From assembly GCF_040412425.1 (NCBI RefSeq), contig NC_089749.1, positions 8,976,162-9,040,161 on the forward strand: a stretch of DNA of 64,000 bases. The letters run 5' to 3'. Below are positions 41,710 through 54,247 of the stretch, piece by piece (the first letter of the stretch is position 1; each line of letters opens with the position of its first letter). This DNA is from Macrobrachium rosenbergii (taxonomy: Eukaryota; Arthropoda; Malacostraca; Decapoda; Palaemonidae). A program made the translations under genes and the position numbers. The notes beneath the pieces are model-generated. The model was not told where the DNA came from, searched no databases, and was given only the letters and a program-made list of their open reading frames with translations.

Positions 41710-44700
41710 CTATCTATATAGATAGGTAACAACCGGGTAAACTATAGATACAGTCAAGATCACAGAATGTAATAAAACGCCGCCGTGGGCGGTATGAGCG
41801 CTAAGGGCTCCTCCTCCGCTAGTCTCACTATCTGAGTCCTCGCCCTCGCCACCTGAGCCCCCTCCAGGGGCCGAGTCTCCCCCCTCGCCGTTGGCTCCTA
41901 GGGCCTCCTCCCCGTTCTCCTCTTCTTCTTCCTCTTCGGGTTCTATCACGCTCGCCGTTTCTATGTAGTTGTTCACGCACTCCTCCAGCAGCTTCAGGGG
42001 GCCTGCGCAGTGCAGGACGACGCTGTGGAAGGCCTTGATGTTGAACAGTTTCCCGAGGACGTTCTCGGCCTTCTGACGTAGCTGCTTGATTTTGATCTCG
42101 CCGATTTTGTAGGAGCAGGCTTGCCCCGGCCATGTTATGTAGCGGTTGACCTGGATCTGTTGAACAGATAATGGAATCCATTTGTAATTTATTTCTCTAA
42201 TCTATTGTACTAACAGATCGTGGATATTAAAAATACAATGACAGAAGGGTACAATCACAAGGTAACATGTACAGTGCAGACCAAGTACAATCACAAGGCA
42301 ATCTGTGCAGCGTAGACCGAGTTGTACAATTCTCAGCTCTTGTCGATAAATAATACTAAATCTTTCAAGACTTCTTGACGCAATACTAAACAGCACTGAA
42401 TTTAATGTTTTTTTTTTATTACAGCCAGAAAAAATGCTTTAAAAATCACAAAGTTCTCAGGAACGTTGACCACTAACATTACCCTTCTAACATTCAAATA
42501 AATATTACCAATAACATTTGCTTGATAGTTCTTAAATTTATGACAAGCATTTTCAGAAAGCGTCATGGACAAGTGCTCATAAGATTTGTATAAAAAAAAA
42601 AAAGCATAAAAGAGCATGGGGAAAGTGGAGAGTTAAATCAATCTTAGTGGAGCTTCAATAAGCTAATTAGATATGAAATAAATTAATTCTCTACATCATC
42701 AAATTTGTGTTTAAACTAATAACAGCGAGGATAATTTAATTCTGACTAATAATAATACTACTACTAATACTATCACTACAATTAATGACGAGAATCATAT
42801 GACTGTGAATAGAATAGGAACCTATGAGATCATTCAGTTCTGAAAATGAAATTGACAGTAAAAATGTTTGAAAGGTGTAACGGGAGGAAAACATCGCAGG
42901 TGCACTATGAAGCAATTGTTAGGAGATGGCTGACGAAAGTAAGACGGGGTAAACAATATGAAAGGGGTTGCAGCTAGTGGCCTATGAGAGGGACGCTCCC
43001 AAGAACCACTTGAGGAGCACTACGGGATATATATGACTGTGATAACGAACGAGAGCTTTGCAGAACTAGCCATAACTGAAACGTACTTAATTGCCAAAAT
43101 AACCCCCTATTCTGCTGCGGATTCTGAAAAACTCCTTTAATGTTACTCAAGCTGAGAACGAACGAGATAAACACACACATCTCGTTCGCGTGACTCACAT
43201 TGATGGCTTCCTCCGTCATGGCCGTGTTTTCCTAAGAGGTACTCCTTGGCCTGAGCTCTGGACCACCCGAGGGCGTGGATTCCAGTATCCACGACTAGTC
43301 TGCTCGCCCGTAGGAGTTCGAAGGAGTGGCGCCCGAGTCTGAGGGGGGAGAGGGGATGTGAATTTATGTTGGTTAGGGTTGAATAGTGAATGTTTGGGGT
43401 AGCAGAACCTCGAAATCTTTTTCTTTATTTTTTTGAAAGGAGATCTTTTAAAAGGCGAAACCTCATGATATAATTTTTTTTATACAGAAGTCTTTTAAAA
43501 TAGAAAACCTCCAAAACTTCAATCATTTGTTTCTTTTTAATAGATGTATTTTAAAAGACAAAACATCAAATATCTCATTGTTATTAGTAGAGAGCTTCTG
43601 AGAGATGGAATCTCAAAAATCTCATTCATTTCTCGAAAAAAAGGTTCCTGTTATTTTTAATGAAGTCTGGAGAAAAGGTAGTTTTTGCTTGTTTATTGGA
43701 AACAACTAACCTTTTTTTTATTTACAGAGGATAAACTAAGGAAAATGAGTAGTTTATCTGCTTGCAAGGTTTCAAGCAACACTTATGGCAATGCTAAAAA
43801 ATAAATGTTTAATACCTGAAGTCTTATAAAAGGTATATTATATATACTGTTGACTTTTTGAAAGAGCACAGACTAACCAACTGTGAGCCTAAAATCAAAC
43901 ACTGACATAGACCAAATTACTGATACAAATAAATAACTACTGTAAACGACAAAGAGAATCTTAAAATATGTGCACTGCAATCTTTCACGCGTGCCAACTG
44001 TAGGCAACGACAGTCTGTCCCTAATACTAACATTCAGAGCAAAACCTTTCCTTACCTCTGGTAGGGATCTTCGTACAGTCCTAATTCTTGCCCTAGATAC
44101 TCCGAGTAGAGTCCCCAGCCCTCCAGGAACGCCGTGTGGAGAGGGAACTTGGCGGGGATCTCCTCCTTCCCGGAGAAATCGACGTATTTCCGGAAGTCCG
44201 GCGTCGACGGGTTCATTCTCATGTAGGTGGAGTGCAGGTGGTGGCCCGGGATGGTCTCGTGCAGCGAGAGGGCCATCACTTCGTACTTCTTGCTGCAAGA
44301 AGAAGAAGAAGAAGAAGAATGGTGGTTAGTGAAAGTGTTTAAAAGAATATGGGAAAATGAGAGCCAATGGGAGATTGTCAAGCAAACTAGATCGTTGTCA
44401 AACTAGTTAATATCAAGCCAGTTACAATTTTTGGGGTTTATTTATTTATACATTAATTAATTAACTTGTTTATTTAATATTTCATTTATTTTATCAGTCA
44501 AATCTCTGTTATTGTCAGCAGGTAACTTAGCCAGACGCTTAACATAGGTCTAGCTGACCAGTGTCACATCGTAAGGAACACCCAATCCGCTGAGCCATTA
44601 TTGTCTGAGCTTCAGTTCATAACCAACTCATTCCAAGCACAGTTCCAATCCTTTCTTTAAATGTTACACGGAAGAACTCAGTCCAGATTCAGAATAAGGC

Positions 44701-45697
44701 AATGTTCATCAGACCAGTTTCTGTCTTCTGTGCATTGTCTGAAAAAGGACAAAGAGCCGAACTTACTGCTGATCGTATATGTAGGTATTCAAGTAGAAGG
44801 TCCCAGGGCGCGTGCCGTCCATTGAGGGATCACTGTAGGATGCGTAGATAGCGTTGGGATTGTCCTTTCCCTCTACCCTGCAGAGAGAAACAATACTAAA
44901 ATCAGAATCACTTCGTGTAAAAATACAAATATAGAACTGTAGCATCAATCCTGTTTGATACAGGTACCAGAAATCATGAAAGGACATTAAAGTCTTATTT
45001 TTGTATTAAAGTCTTATTTTTGTATTTTTACATGAGTTCATGTAAAAATACAAAAATATGACGGTAATACCAGCTCGTTTTAAACAAGTGACATAAACAA
45101 TAAAACTGTCTTAAAGTCTTATTTTTTTGTATTTTTAAAGGATTTATCTCACGTAAAAATACAAATATGTAACTGTGGCACCAATCTTGAATTATTTCAT
45201 ATAAAAATACAGACATATAACTGCAACATCAAACCTGGCTTCTACAAGTAACAATTCATGAAAGGGCCTTAACCAGTTTTATTTTTTTAGTTCTGACATG
45301 AATTATTTCATGTAAAAATACAAACATATGACTGTAACATTAATCCTGTTTGATCCAAGGACCAGAAATCATATAACAATCTTAACCAATCTTAAACCTT
45401 ATTCAGTTCTCTAGACTAAAGATATAACATAGGCCTAATCTTCAAGGTGATTAATCAAGATTAGAGACGAAACATAGGATTATCCCTCAAAGCGACTAAG
45501 CCAATACTCACGTGACATTAATATCGGGTATCTCGGCGAAGAGCGTGTGGATGACGGGGTAGATTTTGCTATAGACAGCCGTTCTGTACGTGTCCAGAAG
45601 CTCTTCTTTGCTGTTGAAGTTTTGACTTGGGTCGCTCTTTGCAATTCTGCTGATTTCTCCCAAACTCTTGCCCTCCATCCCTAGGTCGATTGCAGTC

Positions 45698-45776
<79 letters not shown>

Positions 45777-47159
45777 GAAGTAACACAGGGTAATCGGGAA
45801 ACAGCAAGAAGAGACCACTCATCAGGAAAGAAACAATAACCTCACAAATAAATAAATAGATTTGAGAGCCAAGAGGAGAATAATTATTGACCAGCCCACC
45901 TTGGCAACCTCTTCGGTTATGCGGGCAACTTCGCTGATTCCCAAATTGTGGATCTCTTGAGGAGTCAGCTGAGTGGACGTGTGGAATTTCAGACAGGCCT
46001 GGTAGAATTCCTCCCCTCCCTCCAGAGACGAGACGCCGATTTCGTTCCGCGTGCCTGCGAGGTATTCCTCCTGCGGGAGAAGGAACGAGAGGAATAGTGT
46101 ACCATGTAGGGTAAAGAAAGTAAGTTCACAGAATTCTAGACCTATTTTATTGCAGGTTCGTTTATACGGGTTATGTAAGCGTTCATGGGTGTAAGTATGC
46201 AATGCGTATTGGCCTATTCTTATCGTGAGGGTGACTTTACCTGTATAAAATCCCTAATAAGATGATGAAAGTTATTTTCAGAACCGTAGGCATACTGTAT
46301 CAGTGATACAAAGAAAGTTATTTCCAGAATCCTAAGCCTATTTCATCGCAGGGTCATTTATACAGGTTACGTACGTGTTCATGAGTGTATGCAATACATA
46401 TTGGTCTATACTTATCGTGATGGGGAACTTACCTATATCAAATCCCTAATGAGATAAAGAAAGTTATCTTTCAGAATTCTAGACCTGTTGTACAACTGGC
46501 TCATTTTATACAGGTTAAGTACGCGTTCATCAGTTTTACGTTTGCAATATGTATTGGTCTATGCTTATCGTGATGGGGAACTTACCTGTATAAAATCCCT
46601 AATTTTTTTGAACGAAGGCAGAAGGTCCTGTTGAATCCTTTTCTCCGCTTGCTCTCTTAGCGCCGACCTGGTGACAAAAAAAAAAAAAAGAGCATCAGTC
46701 AACACATATTCACAGTCCGGGAGCCAGAAATCTTTAATGATGCAGATTCTAAACTTCTACTTTTCTCGGTTAAATATAAAATATTACTCCATTTTTCATT
46801 GTGTTCATCGAGATATATTGCTTGTCTTTTATTTCTTCCAAGTGAGGAAAGACTCCTGTAAACAGCTGCGTCAGAAAACAGCAAATCTGAGATGAATAAA
46901 TGCTAATGTTTGCGTAGGTCTAACTGCACTCTCCTAATTGCCGAGACAGCTTTGAGAATCATTGCTACATTTACATTTGTTCCACGTTTTTTAAGAGTGA
47001 TTGTTACCTTCACCTTTGTTCCCTCCTTTTGAGAATCGTTGTTATTTTTACCTTTGTTCTCTGGAGATCGTGGCCGGAGTGTGAACGAACGGCCTGTAGA
47101 AGACAGAATCCTCCACGGGACCCCCAAGGTCGTCAAGCTGTTGTATCACACCCACCTGT

Positions 47160-47195
<36 letters not shown>

Positions 47196-47530
47196 AAAAT
47201 TTAAAAAAATGTTGCCACAATCTTTCATTGTTTATTTTTGCTTTTTTTTGTTAGCGTTCAAGAATGCTGAACCGATACATTTTAAGAAACGAGGTTCCGA
47301 TTGGTCTGCTGAGCTAGACCTAGTGATTGGGTTTTGGTAGTTTTTTTATAAGCTGATATTAGTTATCGAAAGTGAACCAACCATTCCAATACTTTAAACC
47401 ATGATTTAATTAATTTTGCCCATTACCAAGAGCTGTCATGAAGCATTAGATATTATTATGCATTATAAAAAAACATTGGGTTTATGCAGTATTATCAACA
47501 TAGAACATGGCTCGACGTAAGTAGTAAATG

Positions 47531-47573
<43 letters not shown>

Positions 47574-48203
47574 ATATTAGCCTAGAGTTTTAAGTTCATC
47601 AATAAAATTCTGTATATAGGTTCAGGCCTTACCACCACATAAGACTAAACTCTATCACGAGGCTAGGTGACTATCCCCTTCTATAATAATATAGGCCTAA
47701 GCTCCTTCTATAAGAGCCAAAATTCAATACAATTCGACATCTGTGACTTACCATGGACCAGTTAGATGGCATAAGGCCACTCTCCAAATTCCCTTTCATC
47801 AAGTCGAGAATTTCTTGGGCTTGTCTTGGGAACTCACCGTATCTGGGAACAAAAAAGGGATTTTTTGTTTTATTTTTCTTTCCTTTACAGTATATAGATT
47901 GGTTGACATAGATTCATACCTGGCGTCACTCGGTAGTGGACATGACTGCTGTTTAAATTTACTTTAAAAGACTTTTCACTAGATGTGGTTTGAGCTAGGC
48001 CTATACTGTACAGTGTACATTTAATGGGAATATGTTATGTACACTATATTCATTGGACATTTGTTATACATGCTATATTTATAGACGAAAATAAATATAC
48101 TATATTTATAGACAGCACTTAACACTGCCTCCATAACAAAAAGCTTAACCCAAAAAGTGTAAAGAGGATTGAAATTACTATAGTACTATGCATTAGTATA
48201 CTG

Positions 48204-48273
<70 letters not shown>

Positions 48274-48336
48274 GCCAGAATTGCATAGTCTTACCTAGAA
48301 AGAAACTTATGATAATCTTTACTCTGACTCCAAACC

Positions 48337-48406
<70 letters not shown>

Positions 48407-50104
48407 AATATTGCATAGTCTTACCTAGAAAGCAACTTCTGATAATCGTTGTAAGATTCTAGAACCATCTCTTTCTCCACCATTTGCTTAAATCTGAGCT
48501 GAGGACCTCCTAAGAAGGTTATGGGCGTGAAATACCTAAAAAAAAAAGAAGAGGAATTAAGTCATATATATGTATATATACACATATATGTGTATGTATA
48601 TATGTATATTGATCCGTGGACCTCTGCGAGGTTTGAATTCAAATTCCAGTGGAGGGGTTTAAACCCACCTAGGCCAATAAGATTGAAGTTCTGGTAACAA
48701 AATAAAAAAATAGAATAAAATAGCGTTTATAATAGTAAATGCAAATATAAAATTCTAATAATAAAAATAAGAATAAAAATAAAATAGCAGGCCTAAAAAT
48801 AATGAGAATAACGGTAATTTTAAAGAAATACTGAAAACTGAATATACATTCTGTAAAAAAAAATTTGAAGAAACAAATTTAAACTAAGTCTTATTTTAAG
48901 CACTTAAAATCATCGAAACATGGAATGATAAATTTAAAACAGTCCTTACTTGAGGTAATTAAAATTATCGATGTAAGTCTTAAGTTCCTCCTTGAGAATC
49001 TTGAGGTTGATGAGATCGTCTTCGGAGAGGGAGTCTGCCTCTATCGCCTCGGAGCGCTGCAGAAATTCCTCGCATTTGCTCTGCAGGAATTAGATAGATC
49101 AGGGTTGCGTATTTAAGAGTGGAGAAAATGAGGGGAATTATTATCTTGAAGGGAATTGCATAATTTAAATAACGATGGGTAGGTTGTGAAGTGAAATCGA
49201 ACTATGGAAATACGTTGTATGGAACATGTTTACTTAAATCAGGGTTCCGTATTAGATAAAACCGAAGACAATTAAGAGGGAAATAAAATTAAATCAGGGT
49301 TACGTATCAGATAAAACTGAGAACAACATAAGGGAAACGAGATTAAATCAGGGTTACGTCAGATACTACTGAAGACAACTTGAGAATAATGAAAACTAAC
49401 TAAAAGGAAGATGAATTAAATCAGGATTACGTATCAGATACTACTGAAGACAAGTACCAGGGAAATAAAATTAAATCAGGGTTCCGTATCAGATCTCACC
49501 GAAGGCAATTAAAAGGGGAAAAAATTAAATCAGGATTACGTATCAGATAATACCGAAGACAAGTGCCAGGGAAATAAAATTAAATCAGGGTCGCGTATCG
49601 GATATCACCGAAGACGACTACGAGGAAACAAAATGAAATCAGGGTTGCGCAGCAGATAAATTGAATAAAACAATATAAAAACAAAATTAAATCACGGTTA
49701 CACACGAAATAAAACCCAAGACAACCACGGGACCAATATTCTATGAACAGAGGAAGAACGTCAACAAACCAAGTCCAATTTCCGCCCTAAACAAACGCCT
49801 GACGTATGACGAACAAAAACAAACAGCGTGGCTCAACGTACCCTCCTTTCTTCGAAGTGTTCGTTGTTCAGACTGTCCAACCTCCCGGCCGTGTTGTCGT
49901 TTATGCCAACCTGGAAATGAGGCGCGAAGTAAGTTGAATTATATAGTTTACATACTTGATTCCAGCTGCTTTAAACAAGTGTTTTTTTTTTATTAGGTTA
50001 AAGGATTGATTTATTAATGTAAATTAGGTTCAAATAGTCTCTGGTTATTGTAGAAAAGGGTTATAATATTCATTTGCAAGCATATAATTAACCCAATAAT
50101 AAGA

Positions 50105-50184
<80 letters not shown>

Positions 50185-51226
50185 ATCTACACACACGTAT
50201 ATAAACAGCAGGCAAAATTCTTTAAACTAATCACATTAATTTAACCTGTTCACAACTGCTGAGAACTTACAAAATTAATTACAAATATTTATATAAATAC
50301 GTCGATTTCACTACAAGAACTTCATACATACATACATAAACGCATACATACACAAATACATGCATACATTCTGAATGAATTTGATAGAAATAATCAACAC
50401 AAAATCATGCGTGGAACAGAAATAAATAAACTTCTGCCTTTCAACTGATAGACCTGGGATCGATCCCGATGTGGGTAAAAAATTTAAATACATCAAAAAA
50501 AAAACTTCACCAAAAGAAATTATCACAGAAATAGATAAACTTCTGCCTTCCAACTGAAAGCCCCGGGATCGATCCGGATGCGGGTAAAAAATTTAAATAC
50601 ATAAAAAAAAAATTCACCACAAGAAATTGCCACAGAAATAAATAAACTTCTGCCGTCCAACTGAAAGCCCTGGGTCAAAAAAATTTAAATACATAAAAAA
50701 AAACTTCACCAAAAGAAAGTATCACAGAAATAGATAAACTTCTGCCTTCCAACTGAAAACCCTGGGATCGATCCCGATGTGGGTTAAAAATTTAAATACA
50801 TAAAAAAAAACTTCACCACAAGAAATTACCACAGAAATAAATAAACTTCTACCTTCCAACTGAAAGCCCTGGGATCGATCCCGATGTTGGTCAAAAATTC
50901 AAACACATAAAAAAAAAAAAACTTCACCAAAAGAAATTACCACAGAAATAAATAAACTTCTGCCTTCCAACTGAAAGCCCCGGGATCGATCCCGATGTGA
51001 GTCAGAAATTTAAATAAAAAAAAATTCACCAAAATGGCTGCCGAACCTGAGTAGCGAATTGAGGGAAATCCTGAGTCTTCCAGTGCCAGAAGTCCTGCAT
51101 CAGTGCCAGGAGGTCGGGGGGCGGCGCAGCGTGGGCGAGGGCGTGGTTGGAAGGGGCGGGGTACACGCCCCTGATGCCCAGACCGCAGGCGACGCCTAGC
51201 AGGAAGCACACGAGATAAGTCTTCAT
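41710..51226 (-). CDS. DUF885 (HETxPGHH) protein with signal peptide, 13 exons, about 685 aa, one frame break
   Basis: Probable secreted or surface metallopeptidase-like DUF885 protein; the activity is inferred from the motif. Exons in transcript order: 51226-51047, 49910-49842, 49080-48950, 48535-48425, 47842-47752, 47155-47052, 46667-46586, 46070-45900, 45696-45512, 44877-44767, 44292-44056, 43338-43199, 42156-41710. All are GT-AG; phases fit except in exon 12. Features: signal peptide [17 protein letters not shown], helical DUF885 body, HETIPGHH (423-430) with downstream EGWGLYSE (469-476) as likely zinc ligands, [37 protein letters not shown]. The C-terminus is acidic and Gly-rich, then hydrophobic ([20 protein letters not shown]), like a GPI-anchor signal or membrane segment. 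Exon 12 is 140 nt where 139 is expected: an extra base in the AAAA/TTTT run at 43227-43230 shifts the frame after about residue 527. Confidence 0.9.
44915..45395. repeat. Degenerate tandem repeat, about 5 copies
   Basis: Recurrent blocks such as tgtaaaaatacaaatat, actgtarcatcaatcctgtt and aagtcttatttttgtat at intervals of about 70-130 bases, within the DUF885 intron 10 side region. Confidence 0.7.
45701..45775. repeat. (AAT)n microsatellite, about 25 units, at a splice acceptor
   Basis: Read on the minus strand it is (ATT)n ending directly in ACCAG, the acceptor of DUF885 exon 45696-45512. Confidence 0.96.
46118..46603. repeat. Tandem repeat, 3 copies, carrying the 3' end and donor of DUF885 exon 7
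   Basis: Units begin near 46118, 46310 and 46457 with agaaagttatyttcagaatt-like sequence and end with cttacctgtataaaatccct. The last copy contains the true exon end and donor (46586|46585). The other two carry exon-like copies in the intron, with GT-like donors at 46240 and 46432. Confidence 0.85.
47163..47194. repeat. (GA)n microsatellite at a splice acceptor
   Basis: On the minus strand it is (CT)16 followed by tgtcacag, the acceptor of DUF885 exon 47155-47052. Confidence 0.95.
47536..47570. repeat. (AT)n microsatellite
   Basis: About 17 AT units in the DUF885 intron 47156-47751. Confidence 0.95.
48211..48455. repeat. Duplicated (CT)n plus exon-end segment
   Basis: (CT)n 48211-48271 is followed by ctgccagaattgcatagtct and tacctagaaag (48272-48310). 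(CT)n 48342-48402 is followed by a near-identical segment (48402-48440) that contains the real 3' end and donor of DUF885 exon 48535-48425. Confidence 0.88.
49090..49735. repeat. Degenerate minisatellite, unit about 55-60 bp, about 9 copies
   Basis: Recurring aaatcagggttacgtatcag followed by ataaaaccgaagacaa and a ggaaataaaatt-like link. It fills the first part of the DUF885 intron 49081-49841. Confidence 0.88.
50109..50177. repeat. (AT)n microsatellite
   Basis: About 34 AT units in DUF885 intron 1. Confidence 0.96.
50419..51032. repeat. Tandem repeat, unit about 90-110 bp, 6 copies
   Basis: Each unit has aaataaacttctgccttcca, an actgaaagccctgggatcga segment with tcccgatgtgggt, an A-run and cttcaccaaaagaaatta. 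Most copies hold the palindrome gggatcgatccc. The last copy ends 15 bases from the donor of DUF885 exon 1. Confidence 0.93.
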
Positions 51227-51256
51227 CTTCAGGTGGTGGATGGAATGGTGGCTGGT

Positions 51257-51270
51257 CCTGTGAGGGAATG

Positions 51271-51345
<75 letters not shown>

Positions 51346-51400
51346 TCAGGGTTGTTGACGTTCTCTTAATACGGTATGTTGTCTGAATAATAATAATAAT

Positions 51401-51438
<38 letters not shown>

Positions 51439-51511
51439 TTCAGTGTGATATTAATATCGATAATAATATTATCATGTTAACTGGCCTTTTCTTTATACAA
51501 TAAAATGTCTA

Positions 51512-51560
<49 letters not shown>

Positions 51561-51626
51561 GTGTAACATCAATTCTGATAATATTATCAGGTTAGTTCAC
51601 CTTCTCTTTATATAATATATTATCTA

Positions 51627-51717
<91 letters not shown>

Positions 51718-52480
51718 TTCGGAGTAGTTGGGTATGTGTGTTGTCAAGGGCGCCTGGTGCCAACATGTGCTTTCCGGTGCCAAGTTTGGCGCCAATCGGT
51801 TTCGAGAATTTTTTTTTTAAAAGCCAGTAGGAAAGAATTCCTCTTATTTTAACGAAATCCATAATTATCTTCATTTTCTGGATTTATAAAGCTTCAAGGT
51901 TTCAGTCTCCTGTTTTCATAAGACTGAAGTCATGAATAAAATATGAAAAATAAAAAAAAAAATTATTCTAGTAAAAAATAAACACATTTATCGTGAATAC
52001 TATAAACGTTTTCTTAAACCGATCTGGTGTTTACGAGTCCACAGCTTCGGCGAACGTTCCACAACGTTCCCCTCTGGTGTTGTTTCCCCTCGTTTGATAA
52101 AACAACACGATTTACCGGCGTTTGAAACGGATAAACAACCGCAAAATATTATCCTCCTAGAGATTAAAAATACGGCTGACGAGATTCACTGACTTCGAAT
52201 GCACAAACATAAACAAACAGCCGGGTGAGCCTCGTCCTTTCAACACGGCCGTCGTGTAAATAGTGTCACTATTTGTCGTCCCATTCAGTAACTTGCAGGT
52301 CTAGGCTGTAGATTTCCCTCTGCACAAACGAAAAATACAACGCTTGTTGTTTACCACGGCGTAGAGAAGACATAGAACAGACGGTATAATCAATAAACGG
52401 CTGCAACCCTGAGGAAACAAGTGAATAAAGACTACGCCAGCTCACCTCCCTCCTCACTGCAGGATCACCTGCATCTGTCT
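51257..52480 (-). promoter_or_regulatory. Upstream region of DUF885 gene with probable non-coding first exon
   Basis: The coding exon 1 has an acceptor (ctcacag, exon from 51257). A candidate non-coding exon ends at 52446 with donor gggag|gtgagc. The minus-strand reading frame around 52454-52669 is most likely leader or upstream sequence rather than a gene. The transcription start is unknown. Confidence 0.4.
51270..51717. repeat. Composite tandem array of (AAT)n and spacer, about 4 units
   Basis: (AAT)n blocks at 51270-51345, 51386-51436, 51512-51560 and 51625-51668 are separated by related spacers (tatcaggttg..gttctctt.atac, tatcatgttaactggccttt, tatcaggttagttcaccttc). The last block turns into (ATT)n to 51717. 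Confidence 0.88.
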
Positions 52481-53428
52481 GGCAGTGGGAAAGCGACGCG
52501 CTTTTTCCTCCTCCTCCTCCTCCTCCCCACCTTCTTCCTCTTCTTCTTCTTCTCTGGAATGGCAGACGATTTGATTTCCGTTTTCTATCGGACGTAAGAA
52601 AACGACGGAATTTTTAAATCGGTTCCGGCCGAAGGTAACGGAAATAGTTGACCAGGCTTTAAAAATCACAAAACGGCCAAAATATCGACACTTAGGAGAG
52701 TGTCCATCTCGTACTATGTAAATTTCCTTTTATCCTTTACATTATATATCGTTTGGTTCCATTTTTTTCCGCAATCAATGAGTCATTCGGCGCTCGCAAG
52801 ACTTCTTTTGCAAACACGCAAAAAGCCTACAAACACGCAGCGTGAAGAGGGTCATGTATAGAAAGCTATATTTGAAACAAAATTCAAGTGATAGATAGAC
52901 AGACAGACGTCACCGTCTCTCTCTCATTTCCTGAAGTCGTTTCCTGATTGTCCTAAATTCCCAAGAGAAACGGAAAGAGTCTTTCAAACAGACAGACACC
53001 TTCCGCATGGCATGAGTCTATTCTCGTATCAACCCGCCAATTAGTCAGTTTGGCCATCTTTCAGTTGGTAATCTTGTTTATCTGTAACATAATTTTATCT
53101 GGACAGATTTTTGAAAGAACGATGAAAGCAATGATAGGTGTAACGATAATAACGGTAATATTGAGGAATTATTAGTACTAAGAGTATCTTATCCATTTGT
53201 AGCGAAGCTCTGACACTGTAACGAGAATCTGATATGTATATATCATAATTCTATGAACTGCACGGTTTCGATATGAAAAAACCACGATAAATATGAATTT
53301 TTTGGCTGTGCTAATTTAAAAAAAAAAAATCGTTACAGCTTTCCAAAAGTATATTCAAAGCGAAATGTACATGTATCTTGGATCAACAATACAAAATACA
53401 GGAATTCCTGCAATTCGAGACCAACATT

Positions 53429-53499
53429 CTCTCTCTCTCTCTCTCTCTCTCTTGTGTTTCAGGATAGCCGCACTGAAGAGAGAGAGAGAGAGAGAGAGA
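53429..53499. repeat. (CT)n and (GA)n pair in inverted orientation
   Basis: (CT)12 at about 53429-53452 and (GA)11 at about 53477-53499, separated by about 25 bases, could pair as a hairpin. Confidence 0.9.
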
Positions 53500-53641
53500 A
53501 GTCGGTTTTCTTCGAGGTAAGCAGGCTTCCACGCGTGGTTGTATGATAACAAGAGTTAACCAAACCTTGTTTTAGCCTAAAATGTATCGTTAGTTTCCAT
53601 ACTTCAGAGTTAAATCATTTCTTACGAATCACATCTTATGT

Positions 53642-53646
<5 letters not shown>

Positions 53647-53713
<67 letters not shown>
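53647..53713. repeat. (AT)n microsatellite
   Basis: About 33 AT units; a second, interrupted AT block lies at about 53861-53896. Confidence 0.96.
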
Positions 53714-53717
<4 letters not shown>

Positions 53718-54247
53718 GGAAGTTTTAATGTTAAATGGATTCATCATTATTCAACTTTCAAAGTATTAATGCACCAGTGATCGTAGACTCATTGTCTCTC
53801 TGAAGCCACCCAATGTGAAAAAGGCTTAATATTGAATATGATTTATATTGTATATTTATATTATATATATATATATATTATATATATATATATATACATG
53901 AGATAATTGATTTATTATGGAATGATAATTGGCAGTTATGAAGCATGGTAACAGTGCAATTAGACTAATCGCACGTATTACGTAATGGTATACCCTCGCA
54001 ATCATGAGCGATAGAGAGAAGACGTAGTCACTGATCGCCAAAAATAATTAAATAAATAAATAACGGTTCGAGAAAGGAAAATTTAAATATAAATACACCC
54101 GGATGACAACAACAGCAGCATGAGAAGACCCTAATCCCAGCAGGGTACAATGCAAGGACAATCAACGCCAGGGAAACACGCTGTTGTTTTTGGTCAGTAT
54201 GCCGAAAGATCTATCTCCAATAATGTTTGCACTTTTGCAAAGCGCGG

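Noticed and set aside
52454..52669. 71-codon minus-strand frame with a Glu run
   Set aside because: It lies in the probable leader or promoter of the DUF885 gene and derives from a (TCC)n/(TTC)n tract; no independent support.
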